A stretch of DNA of 64,000 bases from Blepharisma stoltei (taxonomy: Eukaryota; Ciliophora; Heterotrichea; Heterotrichida; Blepharismidae): the NCBI GenBank assembly GCA_914767885.1, contig CAJZBQ010000053.1:62001-126000 (forward strand), in the 5' to 3' direction. Under the pieces are notes generated by a model. It saw nothing but the letters and a program-made list of their open reading frames with translations. It had not been told where the DNA came from and did no database searches. The position numbers were made by a program, and so were the translations under genes. Of the stretch, positions 32,892-43,554 are shown piece by piece (the first letter of the stretch is position 1; each line of letters opens with the position of its first letter).

Positions 32892-34305
32892 TTATATTAT
32901 TAATTTCAAAATCTCCAATATAAGATATCTGAATTTTAAGGAAAAATTAATGAAGCCAAAGACTCAATTAAGTAAAGGAGCTAGTTATATGGAATTTTTA
33001 AATTTTTTTTCTCAAATTAAGGCCTAAAATTTACCTTAATTAATGATGCTGAGAGATCTGAAACGGATGTTTCTTTAAGAGCTTAAAGAAGCAGCTCTTC
33101 TTTACTATCAGAATTATCCATAGCTTAGGGCTTGAAAGATTATTATTTTATTTGGTAATTCACAGTTGCCATGAAACAATTAAAAATGGGAAGCACATCA
33201 CAAGATTTGAAAAATCATCAGAAATTGCTTGCAAGATCTAATTATTCGGGTGGCTATGTATGCATTATAAGAAATCAATTGTTAAATATTAGAAAATACA
33301 TACTCCAAGTTATTTAGCGTTTTGTTTCATATAAACTGGGTTATTGGGTTAAATTTTTTAAAAATTAACATCAGAATGACAATTTTTTAGATTTGTTTCT
33401 GGCGTTTTGCTGCTTTATTTTATTTGACTAATGCTATATAATATTGAGATCCAAGCTCCTACATAAAATACCAATGTTTTAATATTTTGATTTATTAGTT
33501 ACCCCTTTAAACTGTATAAATTTTAATTTGTTCCTTATTAAATTAATTTTTTTTTTTTAAATTTTAAAGAATCTCTATTTTATTAGATTATTGAGTTTTG
33601 AAGCCTATGTTGATGACTAAATCACTTCTTATGGTTGATTCCGCAGCTTTCTGTCGTCTCAAAGCTCTGAAAACAACTTCATTATGTGCATCTTCCCTTA
33701 TATATATAAAAATTTGCATGATATGAAAATCGTTCGATCAAGGATGGGGGTTAATTTCCCCAATTTTTAGGAATTTTTACAGTCAATCGTTCGATCAAGG
33801 ATTGGGGAGGGGGTTAAAGAAAAATTCCTTTTAAAAAGCCAAATTTTAAAATTGACAAATATGAGATACAAGATGAAATTTTAAATTGAATTTAGACTTT
33901 TTAGATTTTCTTATAATTTTAAATTAATATTTTTCTTTTAAAAGTCATAGTCTTTAAAGATTTATAAAGGGATACGCGGTATACATATTTTCTGGAAAAT
34001 TTCTATCAGAATTCCATTTTGAATTTCTAAAATAAACATAATTGACATAATGATTATCATTAAGATTGAAATAATTATTTCAGTGTTAAATGCTTTTAAT
34101 AAATCATAAACATTTCGAAATCCAATACTTTATTAGTTTGTATTCCTATCACTGCTTACTTTTAGTTTAAATTTATTTTATATCTTCACCTAATTTAAAT
34201 AAAATCTTTAAAATTAATTTAATAGAATATATTAGTTAAAATTACTATAGCAATAAAAAGATATTAACTAATTAATCACAAATTGCTTATATATATAATA
34301 TACAA
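32892..34305. repeat. AT-rich spacer with a MITE-2 fragment
   Basis: About 33480-33820 matches one half of MITE-2: the internal TTACCCCTTTAAACTGTATAA block, then GTTCGATCAAGGATGGGGGT and the outer copy GTTCGATCAAGGATTGGGG. The left half is absent. No gene. Confidence 0.7.
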
Positions 34306-35379
34306 TTATTCCGTAAATAAGGATTGCAAATATACTATATCTTCAGCCATTTTTGAATTATATTCCTTACCTCCATATACAAAAGAATCAAAAGGAACTG
34401 ACTTATCTGTTTCTCATTCTTTGATTTTTTCTCTTGTTTTTTGATTTATTTTATATATTCTTAAAATTTTACGTTTTCTTTCGTTTATATCAGTACTTTC
34501 ACTTATATTTTTAATAAGATTTTCTCGATAATGTACTTCTTTTAATAGCGTGGCTGTTAGATTTCTCGCATCATATAACTCTAGCAATTTTATTAAAAGC
34601 TTTCTAGCTGTAATACAATTGGGTGGATTAAACATAGCTTGAAATTGCTCTACATCCTTTTTAGTGCCTAAAAGCTCGATTAAAAGTAATTCTAGAGTCC
34701 TAAGCCCTTTAAAATGTAGTAATGCACATTCATCGAGGTCTCCAGGAATGTTGTTTAATATAAGTTTAATTTCATCTTCAGACATCCTTTCATCGTTAGG
34801 TACTGTGTTGTTGCTTAATTGAAAATTTAATAAAGATTTCTTTCAATCATCAGTCAGCTTAATATCGGTGTTATCTAAAAAGCTTTCAACTTCTAAGGGT
34901 GATGATTCTGTAATAGCTAAAACTTCTGGAGAAGCACTTTGAGATCTCCTAGTATTCCCTGTAAATTTTTCTTGGAATTTTCTAACTCACCTCGAGTAAA
35001 TCAAAAAATTTGTTCGCTCACTGAGAATTTTTTTTTTAAATTATAATGATCAGAATATTTTTTGTTCACTCGTGGAGGTTGGGCTTTTGCCCAAAAAATA
35101 GGAATTTTTCAATGGCTTTGCTCGCTCAAGGAGGGGAGGAAGCTTTTTTTTGTGTTCGTCTTTGGGCTTATAGCTTTGCTTCGAACAATTGCTAAATTTT
35201 CTGATTCTTGGTGTCTTTGAATTTTTCGCAGAAAATGATCCTATTTTTTCGGATTTTGGTGTTTTATTATGTTCAGTTTTTAATGGAATTAAATCCAGCA
35301 GCATTTTCGGCTTTGTCTTGAACTCTGTGATTACTTTATTCCATACTTCTGGTTTATTTATGTATCTGATTTCGTTCAT
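34306..35379 (-). CDS. Hypothetical protein, 305 aa, split by a short MITE-1
   Basis: No clear family. Coding 35379-35142 plus 34985-34306; one IES and two TGA-Trp codons are needed to keep it open. The N-terminal part is basic. The C-terminal helical part (MSEDEIKLILNNIPGDLDEC, LRTLELLLIELLGTKKDVEQ) looks like a helical repeat or domain of formin-FH2-like composition, but this is not firm. The start may be further upstream, since the frame stays open past ATG 35379. Confidence 0.55.
34986..35141 (-). mobile_element. Short MITE-1 derivative IES, 156 bp
   Basis: Left edge ttcTAA|CTCACCTCGAG, right edge GGAGGGGAGGAA|gc. Contains TTTGTTCGCTCACTGAG, GTTCACTCGTGGAGG and GCTCGCTCAAGGAGGGG, that is mainly the doubled ends. 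Excision gives DEHKKK-LRKFQEKF in frame. Confidence 0.75.
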
Positions 35380-35452
35380 AATCAGTTCAGCTTCTCCTGC
35401 TTGACATCATGAATCTGCAGCTCTTGGCCTTAAGCATAGAGAAATATTTCTC

Positions 35453-35917
35453 TTATTTCTTGAGTTTCTTCATATATTTCTTAGCTGATTTTTTTCTTCA
35501 TAACTCTGAGGATTCTAAATTCGATCTTACAAATATTTTTTTCAATTTGCTTTTTGGCGAGTATTTATACATGATTCTTATGGAATTTTTAAAGGTTTGG
35601 TTGTTGAAATCGTTAGAAATTTCGGTGTTATCTTGAATTGTTGATATGCTGTCATTCGTTCTTTCTGTTTTTAATATTTTTACGGGTCTATTATGCGGGG
35701 TGAGTTTTTCAACTGTGTTTTCTTTCATAGGCATTTCTTCAAAAATTGGCTTATTACGAGCTCTTCGTTTTGAAGCTGAAAGTTTCGGAGATTGACTGTG
35801 AAAATCATTTCTTGAGAGAGTAGAGTCTAAATATTCTGAAGGATATAAAGAATTCACAATAGATTGAAAATTTACTTGCTCAGAAGATTGCATTGATTGA
35901 GTAAATTTCTGATTCAT
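35453..35917 (-). CDS. Hypothetical basic protein, 154 aa
   Basis: ATG 35917 to TAA 35453-35455, with one TGA-Trp (35498). Ser/Asn/Lys-rich, disordered, ending in a strongly basic stretch (RKKSAKKYMKKLKK). No domain recognised. Confidence 0.55.
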
Positions 35918-36045
35918 TGCGATTCAAAATTATATGAATTATTTAATATATATTTCATAGGGCTATAATTGTTGAATTTTGTGAACTAGTATTTTACTAT
36001 ATTAATTCTTATAAATTATAGCAAAAATTAGACTATAAACATTGA

Positions 36046-36636
36046 TTATCTAGTTAATTCCTCTTCTTCTGTAGTTTCTTCTCCATTATCGGGGTTTTCG
36101 TCCCTAAAAATAGTGTCAATCATTTCATCTAATGTCTGCACAGTGCTTGACACAGTCGCTTCATCTTCACTGTTCTCGACTTCAAAACTGCTATTTTTAT
36201 TTACATACAAAAGATCACCATTCGGACTTTTTCTTATAGTTTCGAATTCTTCGGTTATTTTTTCTATAATTTCTTCTCTATTGATCTTAATTTCGTACCC
36301 AAGTTTGGCTAGTTCTTTATCTTCTTTTTCTTTATAGTCCTTAATTTCATTTTCAAGGGCATTTTTTTCATATTCCAAAGCTCGCAATTGGTCCATCATT
36401 GAGTTTGTTAGCTCTTGCTCTGAGAGATTTTGGCTTCGTTTGAATTCGATAGAAATTTTTAGATCTCTTTCAGCTTTTCTAAGGTCTATTAAAAGTCCTT
36501 TATTCCTTGCAAACAATGCAGGAAGGATTGCAATATCATTACTTGATTTTGCTGTGAAGATTGCATCGATATTTTGCTTAAAGCGATTAATGCAATTCAA
36601 AACCTTATTGTGTAACTTTCTAGTGCTATCGTCCAT
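36046..36636 (-). CDS. Coiled-coil protein, 196 aa
   Basis: Continuous frame without TGA. Long helix/coiled coil from about residue 55 to 135 and an acidic C-terminus (NGEETTEEEELTR). Size and layout are compatible with small coiled-coil complex subunits, but no family signature is seen. Confidence 0.65.
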   Translation of the reverse strand: MDDSTRKLHNKVLNCINRFKQNIDAIFTAKSSNDIAILPALFARNKGLLIDLRKAERDLKISIEFKRSQNLSEQELTNSMMDQLRALEYEKNALENEIKDYKEKEDKELAKLGYEIKINREEIIEKITEEFETIRKSPNGDLLYVNKNSSFEVENSEDEATVSSTVQTLDEMIDTIFRDENPDNGEETTEEEELTR

Positions 36637-37292
36637 ATTATTATATGTACCAGAATTTGCGCCATATTAGTTTTGGGAGTTCTCAAGCTAGAAGGAAGCT
36701 CATTGCCTCATCAGAATTTCAAATCATATGCCATTTTAAGATATAGATACTTGCCATGGGTCTTTGATACTATATTTTGTAGCAAGTGCTTTACTTCAAG
36801 CATGAAATAAATTTTATTGTTTACTTCGCCAGTCCGTGAAAGAACAAATCTCTATTTTTTGGGTAAACCCAACCTCAGAGAGTGGATAAAAAATTTTTTT
36901 AATAGGAAATTTTTTATTAAAAAATATTTTGATATATAGTGATAATTAGTATGATTAATTTTAATTGGGATATTTTTTAATTTTCGATAAAAAATATTAC
37001 TATAAAATTTCTATATAAATTTTAAAAAAAATTAACCCTCCACGAGAAACAAAATTTTTGTGATTTCACAGAGGGTGCAGTTATAAGCTTGGGAGAAAAA
37101 TGTAAAATTTTATAACTATAGAATATTGCTTCAGAGATCAAACGATATGAACCTTAAATCAAAAATTATCTCAACTCAAATAAAAAAAAACGAATTATAA
37201 AGATGGGTCGCTTTATCAGATTCCCCATTTTTATATAAGAATAATATCAATTTTTTATATTTTCTAAATATCTTATCATTTTTATGATAAAA
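36637..37292. repeat. Intergenic spacer with decayed MITE-1
   Basis: About 36825-37080 preserves MITE-1 order: CGCCAGTCCGTGAAAGAACAA at the left, GATATATAGTGATAATTAGTATGA in the interior, ACCCTCCACGAGAAACAAAA and TTTCACAGAGGGTG at the right. It lies between genes. No coding sequence. Confidence 0.65.
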
Positions 37293-38213
37293 TTAAGAAC
37301 TCACATTATAATAAGTAGAATAATCATATGCAATCCCATTGAAATTTTGCTTACAAAGATTTCCAAGTTCAAGGGTTCTGCTAAAGCATTGCTCGCCACC
37401 AATAAAATCTATAATACCTACTGCTGTCAAAGTCACAGCATTATTTATGATAATGCGTCCCATTATTACCATATCCAAACCAAATAAGTAAGGTACGTTA
37501 TATCTTTGGCAATTTTCTATTAGTTCATTGACCAGTTCATCCAATCCACCTTCTCCAGGAACTTTTTCAATATTTGGAGCAATTATAACTAATTTTGCCT
37601 TATTTTTCATGACACTTCTATTGCACTCCTTCAGCCCTTTTACTATTTTTTTTTTAACTCTCGCATTTTTTTCTTTCTTTTTATTATAAAAAGCTATTAA
37701 TGTAGATAGCAGTTCTTCTAAACGATTGTCAAGCTCATGAGTTAAAATTTGGTTAACATATTCACGACAGAAAAAATTTTTTGGCCTACGGGATTCGTCT
37801 TTTCCTTCTTCTTTGCGGTTTTCTTTAATTATTGATTTTAGCTTGGAAGGCTTTTTAGGGACAACTTTATAGCAGCCAGAGTGAAGATCTTTTTTGGGAA
37901 TTCGAGCAGTAACTGCCTGGCCATCAACAATAATTCTAGCTTTTACCATTGGGTTTGAAGGTGCAGCAGATATTGGTAGATATTTGTCTTTGAGATTTTT
38001 ATTAGCGACTTTTGGAGGATCAGATAATATAATGTGTTCCAGAACGATTTCTGATAGCTGGAATCCAGTTTTTTTAGCTGTTTTGTCAGCTTTTCTTTCT
38101 TTCAGCTCTTGCAAAGCTTCTTGTTTGGCGTTTTTGGGCTTTTGGATATTTAAAGGAGTGCTAGGCGAGAATGGGATAAATTCAGGTGCATCTAAATTAA
38201 ATCCGTAGGACAT
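37293..38213 (-). CDS. SECISBP2: SECIS-binding protein 2-like (SBP2) protein
   Basis: 306 aa. The C-terminal half is an L7Ae-type RNA-binding domain in the SBP2 arrangement: KKKIVKGLKECNRSVMKNKA, KLVIIAPNIEKVPGEGGLDE, YNVPYLFGLDMVIMGRIIIN, AVTLTAVGIIDFIGGEQCFS. The upstream basic region (NFFCREYVNQILTHELDNRL) matches the SBP2 conserved stretch before L7Ae. By family it recruits Sec-tRNA/eEFSec to selenoprotein mRNAs. Remarkable because UGA is Trp in this genome. It is shorter than vertebrate SBP2, like other protist forms. Confidence 0.8.
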   Translation of the reverse strand: MSYGFNLDAPEFIPFSPSTPLNIQKPKNAKQEALQELKERKADKTAKKTGFQLSEIVLEHIILSDPPKVANKNLKDKYLPISAAPSNPMVKARIIVDGQAVTARIPKKDLHSGCYKVVPKKPSKLKSIIKENRKEEGKDESRRPKNFFCREYVNQILTHELDNRLEELLSTLIAFYNKKKEKNARVKKKIVKGLKECNRSVMKNKAKLVIIAPNIEKVPGEGGLDELVNELIENCQRYNVPYLFGLDMVIMGRIIINNAVTLTAVGIIDFIGGEQCFSRTLELGNLCKQNFNGIAYDYSTYYNVSS

Positions 38214-38257
38214 TTATTTAAAATTATAATTATTTTCAATTGCATTAAGCAGCTTTA

Positions 38258-39340
38258 CTAAAAATACAAAGCCACTTCTTGCTCCTGCATTTTATAATCG
38301 CTATTCTCTTCATCATCGTCAATTTCTTTATCCTCTCTTCTTTGAAAGCTTAAATCTTGAATGGGTAAAAATCCATTCGAATTCTTCAAATATTCAGCTA
38401 CCAAATTATTATTTCTCTCATAAAGTTCTGAACTGGGTGGTAGGATTATTTTCCCCTCGTCTATCGAATTTTCAAGCTTTTTAGCTCATTTATCTATATA
38501 ATCTGGATCAATATTGCAAGTATTTGCGGCCATATCTTTACTATTTGTTTTGTAGTAATAATACAATGAATTTCGGATAGTATCTCTTGGGATTTCTCCT
38601 TCAGATTGTATAGCATCTTCATCACTCAGTTCTTTTCCTTCACTTGCATCATTGATTCAATGCTGAAGCCTATAAAATGGCATTCCTAATTCATTAGCCA
38701 AATTTTGTTTTGAGGCACCTTCAGATATTTTGTTTACTATAATTTGTTTAGATTCAGCAGATTTTAAAAGATCATAAGGAGATAATTCTCCTAGTAAGTT
38801 CATGACCCTTTTTTTGGGGCATTTCATTTTTTTGCTAATATCTTTAATAGAAAGTCCTTGGCTTTGTAGTTTTTCACATTCAGCTTTCATTTCAGACATT
38901 TTTATTTGTATTTCTTCTGGAGCTTGCTTTCAATTACCAATACCATGTACACGATCTGGGCTGAGGTTAAACAGTTTTGCAATAAGAAGAGGGTTAACGT
39001 TTTTGGAGTATAAATCTCGAACTTTGGATTTTATTTGGTCCATATGTGCACACAGTTGTTGATCTGAATTTTTTGCTTTTTTTGCTATTGGAATGCAAGG
39101 AGGAGACTCTTTCTGGCGCTTTATTGGGAGTGAAAATTCAGGTTTTTTGTGATCTAAGGGTTGAAATTTAATAGTTTTTGAGGACTTTTTTTCTGTAAGA
39201 GGAAGCAAATGATTTTGGAAAAAGTTATACATTTCTTCATCAAAAGTTTGGATAAAGGCTTGGAACCGAGTTTGAGCAATTCTTTGTATACCCATAAATT
39301 TTTTGAAGATCTCAATAATATCACTAGATTCTTCAGACAT
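38258..39340 (-). CDS. Unknown protein with repeated HTH-like segments, 360 aa
   Basis: Two TGA-Trp codons are needed. Contains at least three short helix-turn-helix-like repeats of the form 'LY..NVNPLLIAKLFNLSPDRV', 'LQSQGLSIKDISKKMKCPKK' and 'ISEGASKQNLANELGMPFYR', which resemble resolvase/transposase-type HTH units. Acidic C-terminal tail. Could be a DNA-binding protein; no catalytic motif. Lies 44 nt upstream of the SBP2-like gene start on the same strand. Confidence 0.65.
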
Positions 39341-39655
39341 GAATTTTATATCCCCCTAATTTTTTATTAAATATTTTTATAACTTTTTAATTTAAATAAT
39401 AATTCAAAGGTTGATTTTTATTTATCTTTCCTTCACAAAAATATTTTATAAAAATATTAAATAAATAGAACAAGATTATTTAATAAAATGGAAGAGCTTC
39501 TACAATAATTTCATTTCTTTAATGAAATGCCTTTTGCTAATAGGCAAGATTTTAAAATTTGAATCGCATTTGATTATGAGGAAAGAAATTTAGACTAAAC
39601 AGACGCCAGGGCTCTTTAGACTTATAAAATTTTAAAATAGATTAGCTTTGAAAGA
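39341..39655. other. AT-rich intergenic spacer
   Basis: Nothing recognised; very AT-rich between two same-strand genes. Confidence 0.5.
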
Positions 39656-42575
39656 TTACAGATCTATATGAGGAAGCTTTGATGACAATATTTTAAGTTG
39701 CTCTTGCAATTCCCTTATTTTTTCATCCTTTTTATTTATTGTAGCCCAAACTCTTTCTTCTATCACTTCAAATTCTTCAGCTTCTTTTTGAGTAATTTCT
39801 GCGATTCGAGCTTCGTAATATTCTTTTAATATTTTTATTTGCTCTTTCAGCATGTTATTTTCATCAATAATAGTTTTATTTTTGTTGCTTTCATTTGATT
39901 TCAGCTCCTCTAATCTATTATGTTGGTTAGCAAGCAAAACTATGAGAAAATCAAAATTAAACCCTTTGTTAGAGATCAATTTTAGTTTTAATATATATAT
40001 ATTATTTCGATAAAATATTTCTATATATAATTTAATGACTATTATAATGTGCTCCACCTTCAATTATATTTATTTTTAACTGATTATTAAAATATTTATT
40101 TTATAGATTATTAAATTTTTTCATTAAATATTGCACTCATCATTAGTGGATACATTGCATAAATCTGAATTTATTTAACTCCCCCCCATCCTTGATCGAA
40201 CTACTCGCCATCGTTCGATCAAGGATGGGTTAAAAAATTTTTTTGGGAAAAAAAATTTTATATATAAAAAAAATATATATATATATATTTTTTTTATTTA
40301 CTTTTAAATAAGAGGGTTAAGAGTATTTAATAATTATTTTTACAGCAAAAAATTGAATTAATTTCATAAAAATACCAATTTTTTATATTTTAATTTATTA
40401 GTAACCCCTTTAAACTGTATAAATTTTAATTTGTTCCTTATTAAATTAATTTTTTTTTTTAAAAATTTTAAAGAATCTGTATTTTATTAGATTATTGAGT
40501 TTTTAAGCCCAGGTTGATGACTAAATCACTTCGAATGGTTGATTCCGAAGCTTTCTGTCGTCTCAAAGTCTCTGAAAAACAACTTCATTATGTACATCTT
40601 CCCAAGCTTTTGATAACTATTATATTTTTATATATATAAAAATTTGCATGATATGAAATCGTTCGATCAAGGATGGGGGTTAACTTTCCCCAATTTTTAG
40701 GAATTTTTACAGTCAATCGTTCGATCAAGGATGGGGGGAGTAAGTTGAAAAAAAATTTAAAAAAATCAACCCTCTGGTAAGAGCAAAAATATTTTGTTTG
40801 CTAACTAAGGTTGGGAAGTAAGCTTCTTTTAATGTTTTCAATTTCAATCATCAAATTTTTATTGTTTTCTTCAAATTTGCTTTTTTCGTAATTTAGCTTA
40901 TTAATTTCCACTTCTTGCTCTTTTGCCCTTTTGGTGATATTTACAAACTCAATTGAGTCTTTATAGCCACCCTGTCTATTGATTTTCATTTCTAACTCTA
41001 AAATTTTTAGGTTTCTGTCTTCAACTATATATTTTTTCCTATGGATTGTATAAAAATTATATAAGGTTAGGTATTTTTTTTATTAATTATAACTCGGTAT
41101 ATCTTTTCTTTGGCATCTTTTTCCAATTTTAATTGGGCTTGCAAGTCTTTTAGCTCATTAGATAATTTTTCAATTGCAATTTCATACTCCTCAATTTTCT
41201 TTTTTTCTTTTATAGATAAATCTTGACTCTTTGAGCTTTCTTGGAATTGCAATTTTTCATTTTCATATATAGTTCTCAGCTGGTTTATCTTAACTCTATA
41301 TAGATTTTCTTGCTCCTCCAGCAGAATATTCGCATTCCTTTGAGCCTCTTGAAACTTTGCCATCCATTCTTGATCATTTAAATTAACCTTTTCTTGAAAA
41401 TGGATTTCTATTTCTTTTTTCTCCTCTTGCAATTTTTCTTTCTCTTTCCTTAACTCATCATTAAAATGTGATAAAATTTTGTTTTTTTCCAAATTTATTT
41501 TTTCATTTTGTAGATTTTGGACTTCTTTAAGTTTTTCTTGGTATTCTAACTCTAACTTTGCTTTAGTTTTTTGCATATTTTCATGGTGCTCTTCTTTTAG
41601 TTCTTTTATATTTTTTATATGCTCTTCTTCACAGCTTTTGATTGCAGAGTTTATGATCTCTTTTGATTTTTCATTAATCCACTTTTCTTCGTTATTTTTT
41701 AATAATTCCTCTTTCTCAAGCATTTCAGATTGAAATTTTTCAGTAATTTCTTTTATAGTGTTAGAATGGATTTCTTCCATTTCTTTAACTTTTAGATTCA
41801 GCTCGTTGAGCTGCTTAATCCTTTGCTCTTTTTCTTTTAACAACTCTTCCATAAACAAAACATTTTTATCTGTGATTTCCTCATATTTAATTTTCTCTTG
41901 GTCTATCAATTGATTTTCAATTTCTTTTTCTTTTAGCTGTGTCTTCTGCGTTTGTATAATTTCTTTCAAGGACTCGATAGTTTTATTGGCTTCTTCGAGT
42001 TCAATTTTGTAGTTAACAAATACAAGATAGCTTTGAGAGTCTGATCTGCTGGTTTTAGCTAAAGCTACGTTATTAAGAATTGTTGTACTATTTTCAGATT
42101 CATCTAAAAATTGAAGGAGCTTTTCAGCTCTATTTTCTTTGAATTTTGATTTAAAAGACATATCAAAAATATTTTGATTTTCTTTGTTTTCCAGATTTTC
42201 TTTTGGCTTTTCAATGCTGTTGATAGTCTCTAAATATTCTTGTGAAAATCTAGCTGTAGCTAACCCTAATGGGCTACTGCGCTCATCTATAGAAACTTCT
42301 TCATTGATTTCTAATTCTGATATGAAACTTTGAATAAGCTCAGGATTTATATTGGTTGCAACTTGCTCATAAGGAGTTAAAAGTATTTCTGTTACGAATT
42401 CTGATTTATCCAAGTTCTCCCTTATCTTTCTCCATCACCTTTGGATCACAATTGCTGACTCACTTTTAATTTGAATCACTGATTTGGCGTTTTTCTGCGT
42501 TTTTGCCTGCCCACATCTCTTTTTAGACCTGAGTTTAAGCGAAGTCCACAGCACTTGCGTAGATGCCCTATTCAT
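39656..42575 (-). CDS. Long coiled-coil protein with N-terminal IQ motif, 657 aa
   Basis: Coding 42575-41090, 41027-40813, 39928-39656 (658 codons with stop). The start is ATG 42573-42575, not the later Leu codon, because the upstream frame is open with TGA-Trp and encodes an IQ-like calmodulin-binding stretch (SAIVIQRWWRKIRENLD). Nearly all of the remainder is coiled coil. Centrosomal/basal-body proteins have this design, but no family is identified. Broken by an 884-bp composite IES and a 62-bp IES. Confidence 0.72.
39929..40812. mobile_element. Composite IES, 884 bp: decayed MITE-1 hosting MITE-2
   Basis: Flanked by GGTT (39925-39928 and 40809-40812). Outer inverted ends TTAGCAAGCAAAAC and GTTTGCTAACTAA. 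Excision gives IKRSLLP-NQHNRLEELK in frame. A complete MITE-2 lies inside. The junction has no TA. Confidence 0.7.
40178..40742. mobile_element. MITE-2, nested copy, about 565 bp
   Basis: Flanked by TAA on both sides (TTTAA|CTCCCCCCC and GGGGGGAG|TAAG). Ends contain CCATCCTTGATCGAAC and its facing copy CGTTCGATCAAGGATGGG. The interior shares the ACCCCTTTAAACTGTATAAA block with the copies at 33480 and 57800. Confidence 0.82.
41028..41089. other. Short TA-bounded IES, 62 bp
   Basis: TA 41026-41027 and TA 41088-41089. Excision joins KEKIYRVI-VEDRNLKIL in frame; unexcised, the frame stops. Pure AT-rich sequence. Confidence 0.75.
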
Positions 42576-42607
42576 AATTTCAAAAAAATTACGTTAAAAT
42601 ATTTAAT

Positions 42608-43542
42608 TTACAATAAATCGCTTGGAGTTAATCTTTTTCTTAAAAAGCTTGGAACATAGCGTGAAGAAGAGCTGGAGCTTGTCAAAGTATTGCTTTTTGG
42701 GGATGATAAAGGTTTTAATGTCTTTGACTTTTCAGGGTCTAAACTAGGAGGCTTTTTGCTTCTCGAAGAAGTTGCTCTTTCTTGCCTTCGAGTTTTTGAC
42801 TGTGAAGAAGGTAGTAAAGTAACGCTTTGAGTCAGAGTCGTTTTTGCTCTTTGAGGAACTTCAACTTTAGCTATCGAAATTTCAGTGTTCATTATGCTGT
42901 GATAAGGAGCATCTACGCTTCTTTCATACATTGATTTAAGTTCTTGTAGCTCCAAATCTCTGGCTTTAATCTGCTTTTCGTAGGCTATTTTTAATTCTTT
43001 GATTTCGATTTCTTTTTTTTCAAGTTGCTTTACTATTCTAATCCGTTAAATTTTGTATTTTCTATTTTATGATGATATTATATAAGCATTTAATGCGATT
43101 ATCATAGATTTTCGTTTATTTGTCTCAAATCTTGTGAAGGGCTGCTTATTTTATTTTCCATCAACTTCTTTGTAGCTTCTTTGAACTTTTGTTCATAAGT
43201 ATTCTTCAAATGATTTGATTGCTCCAAGCTTATTTGCATCTGAAATAATGATTCCTGAAGATTTTTGTTGCTATTTTCCAATGATCTTGCCATAACTTTC
43301 GTTTCTGGGTCTTTTATTTTATCTTGCAGCTGTTTGATTTGAGAAACAGCTGAGCCATATGCTTCTTTGATTTTCCTTATTTCCTCATCTTTGACTTCAA
43401 TTATTGTGTTAAGCTCAGTTATCGTAACTTCTAAATTAGAAATTTGAGCTAATAGCTTTTTGTGGGCTTCTTTAAAAGAGTCTTTCTCTTGTTTTAGAGC
43501 TCGGAGTTCTATAAGTTCTTTAATTAAGCTTTGACTATCCAT
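42608..43542 (-). CDS. Coiled-coil protein, 287 aa
   Basis: Coding 43542-43107 plus 43035-42608. Coiled coil through about residue 190, then a Ser/Pro/Lys-rich disordered tail (SSSSSSRYVPSFLRKRLTP). A 71-bp IES splits the coiled coil; excision gives RQINENL-VKQLEKKEIEI. No family recognised. Its stop lies 32 nt from the start of the next gene, and its start 12 nt from the SAC1 stop. Confidence 0.68.
43036..43106. other. Short TA-bounded IES, 71 bp
   Basis: TA 43034-43035 and TA 43105-43106. AT-rich. Excision restores the frame. Confidence 0.75.
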
Positions 43543-43554
43543 TTAAGTTATTTA

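Noticed and set aside
42411-42413. Leu-codon start for the long coiled-coil protein
   Set aside because: The frame continues upstream through a TGA-Trp and an IQ-like motif to a real ATG at 42573-42575.
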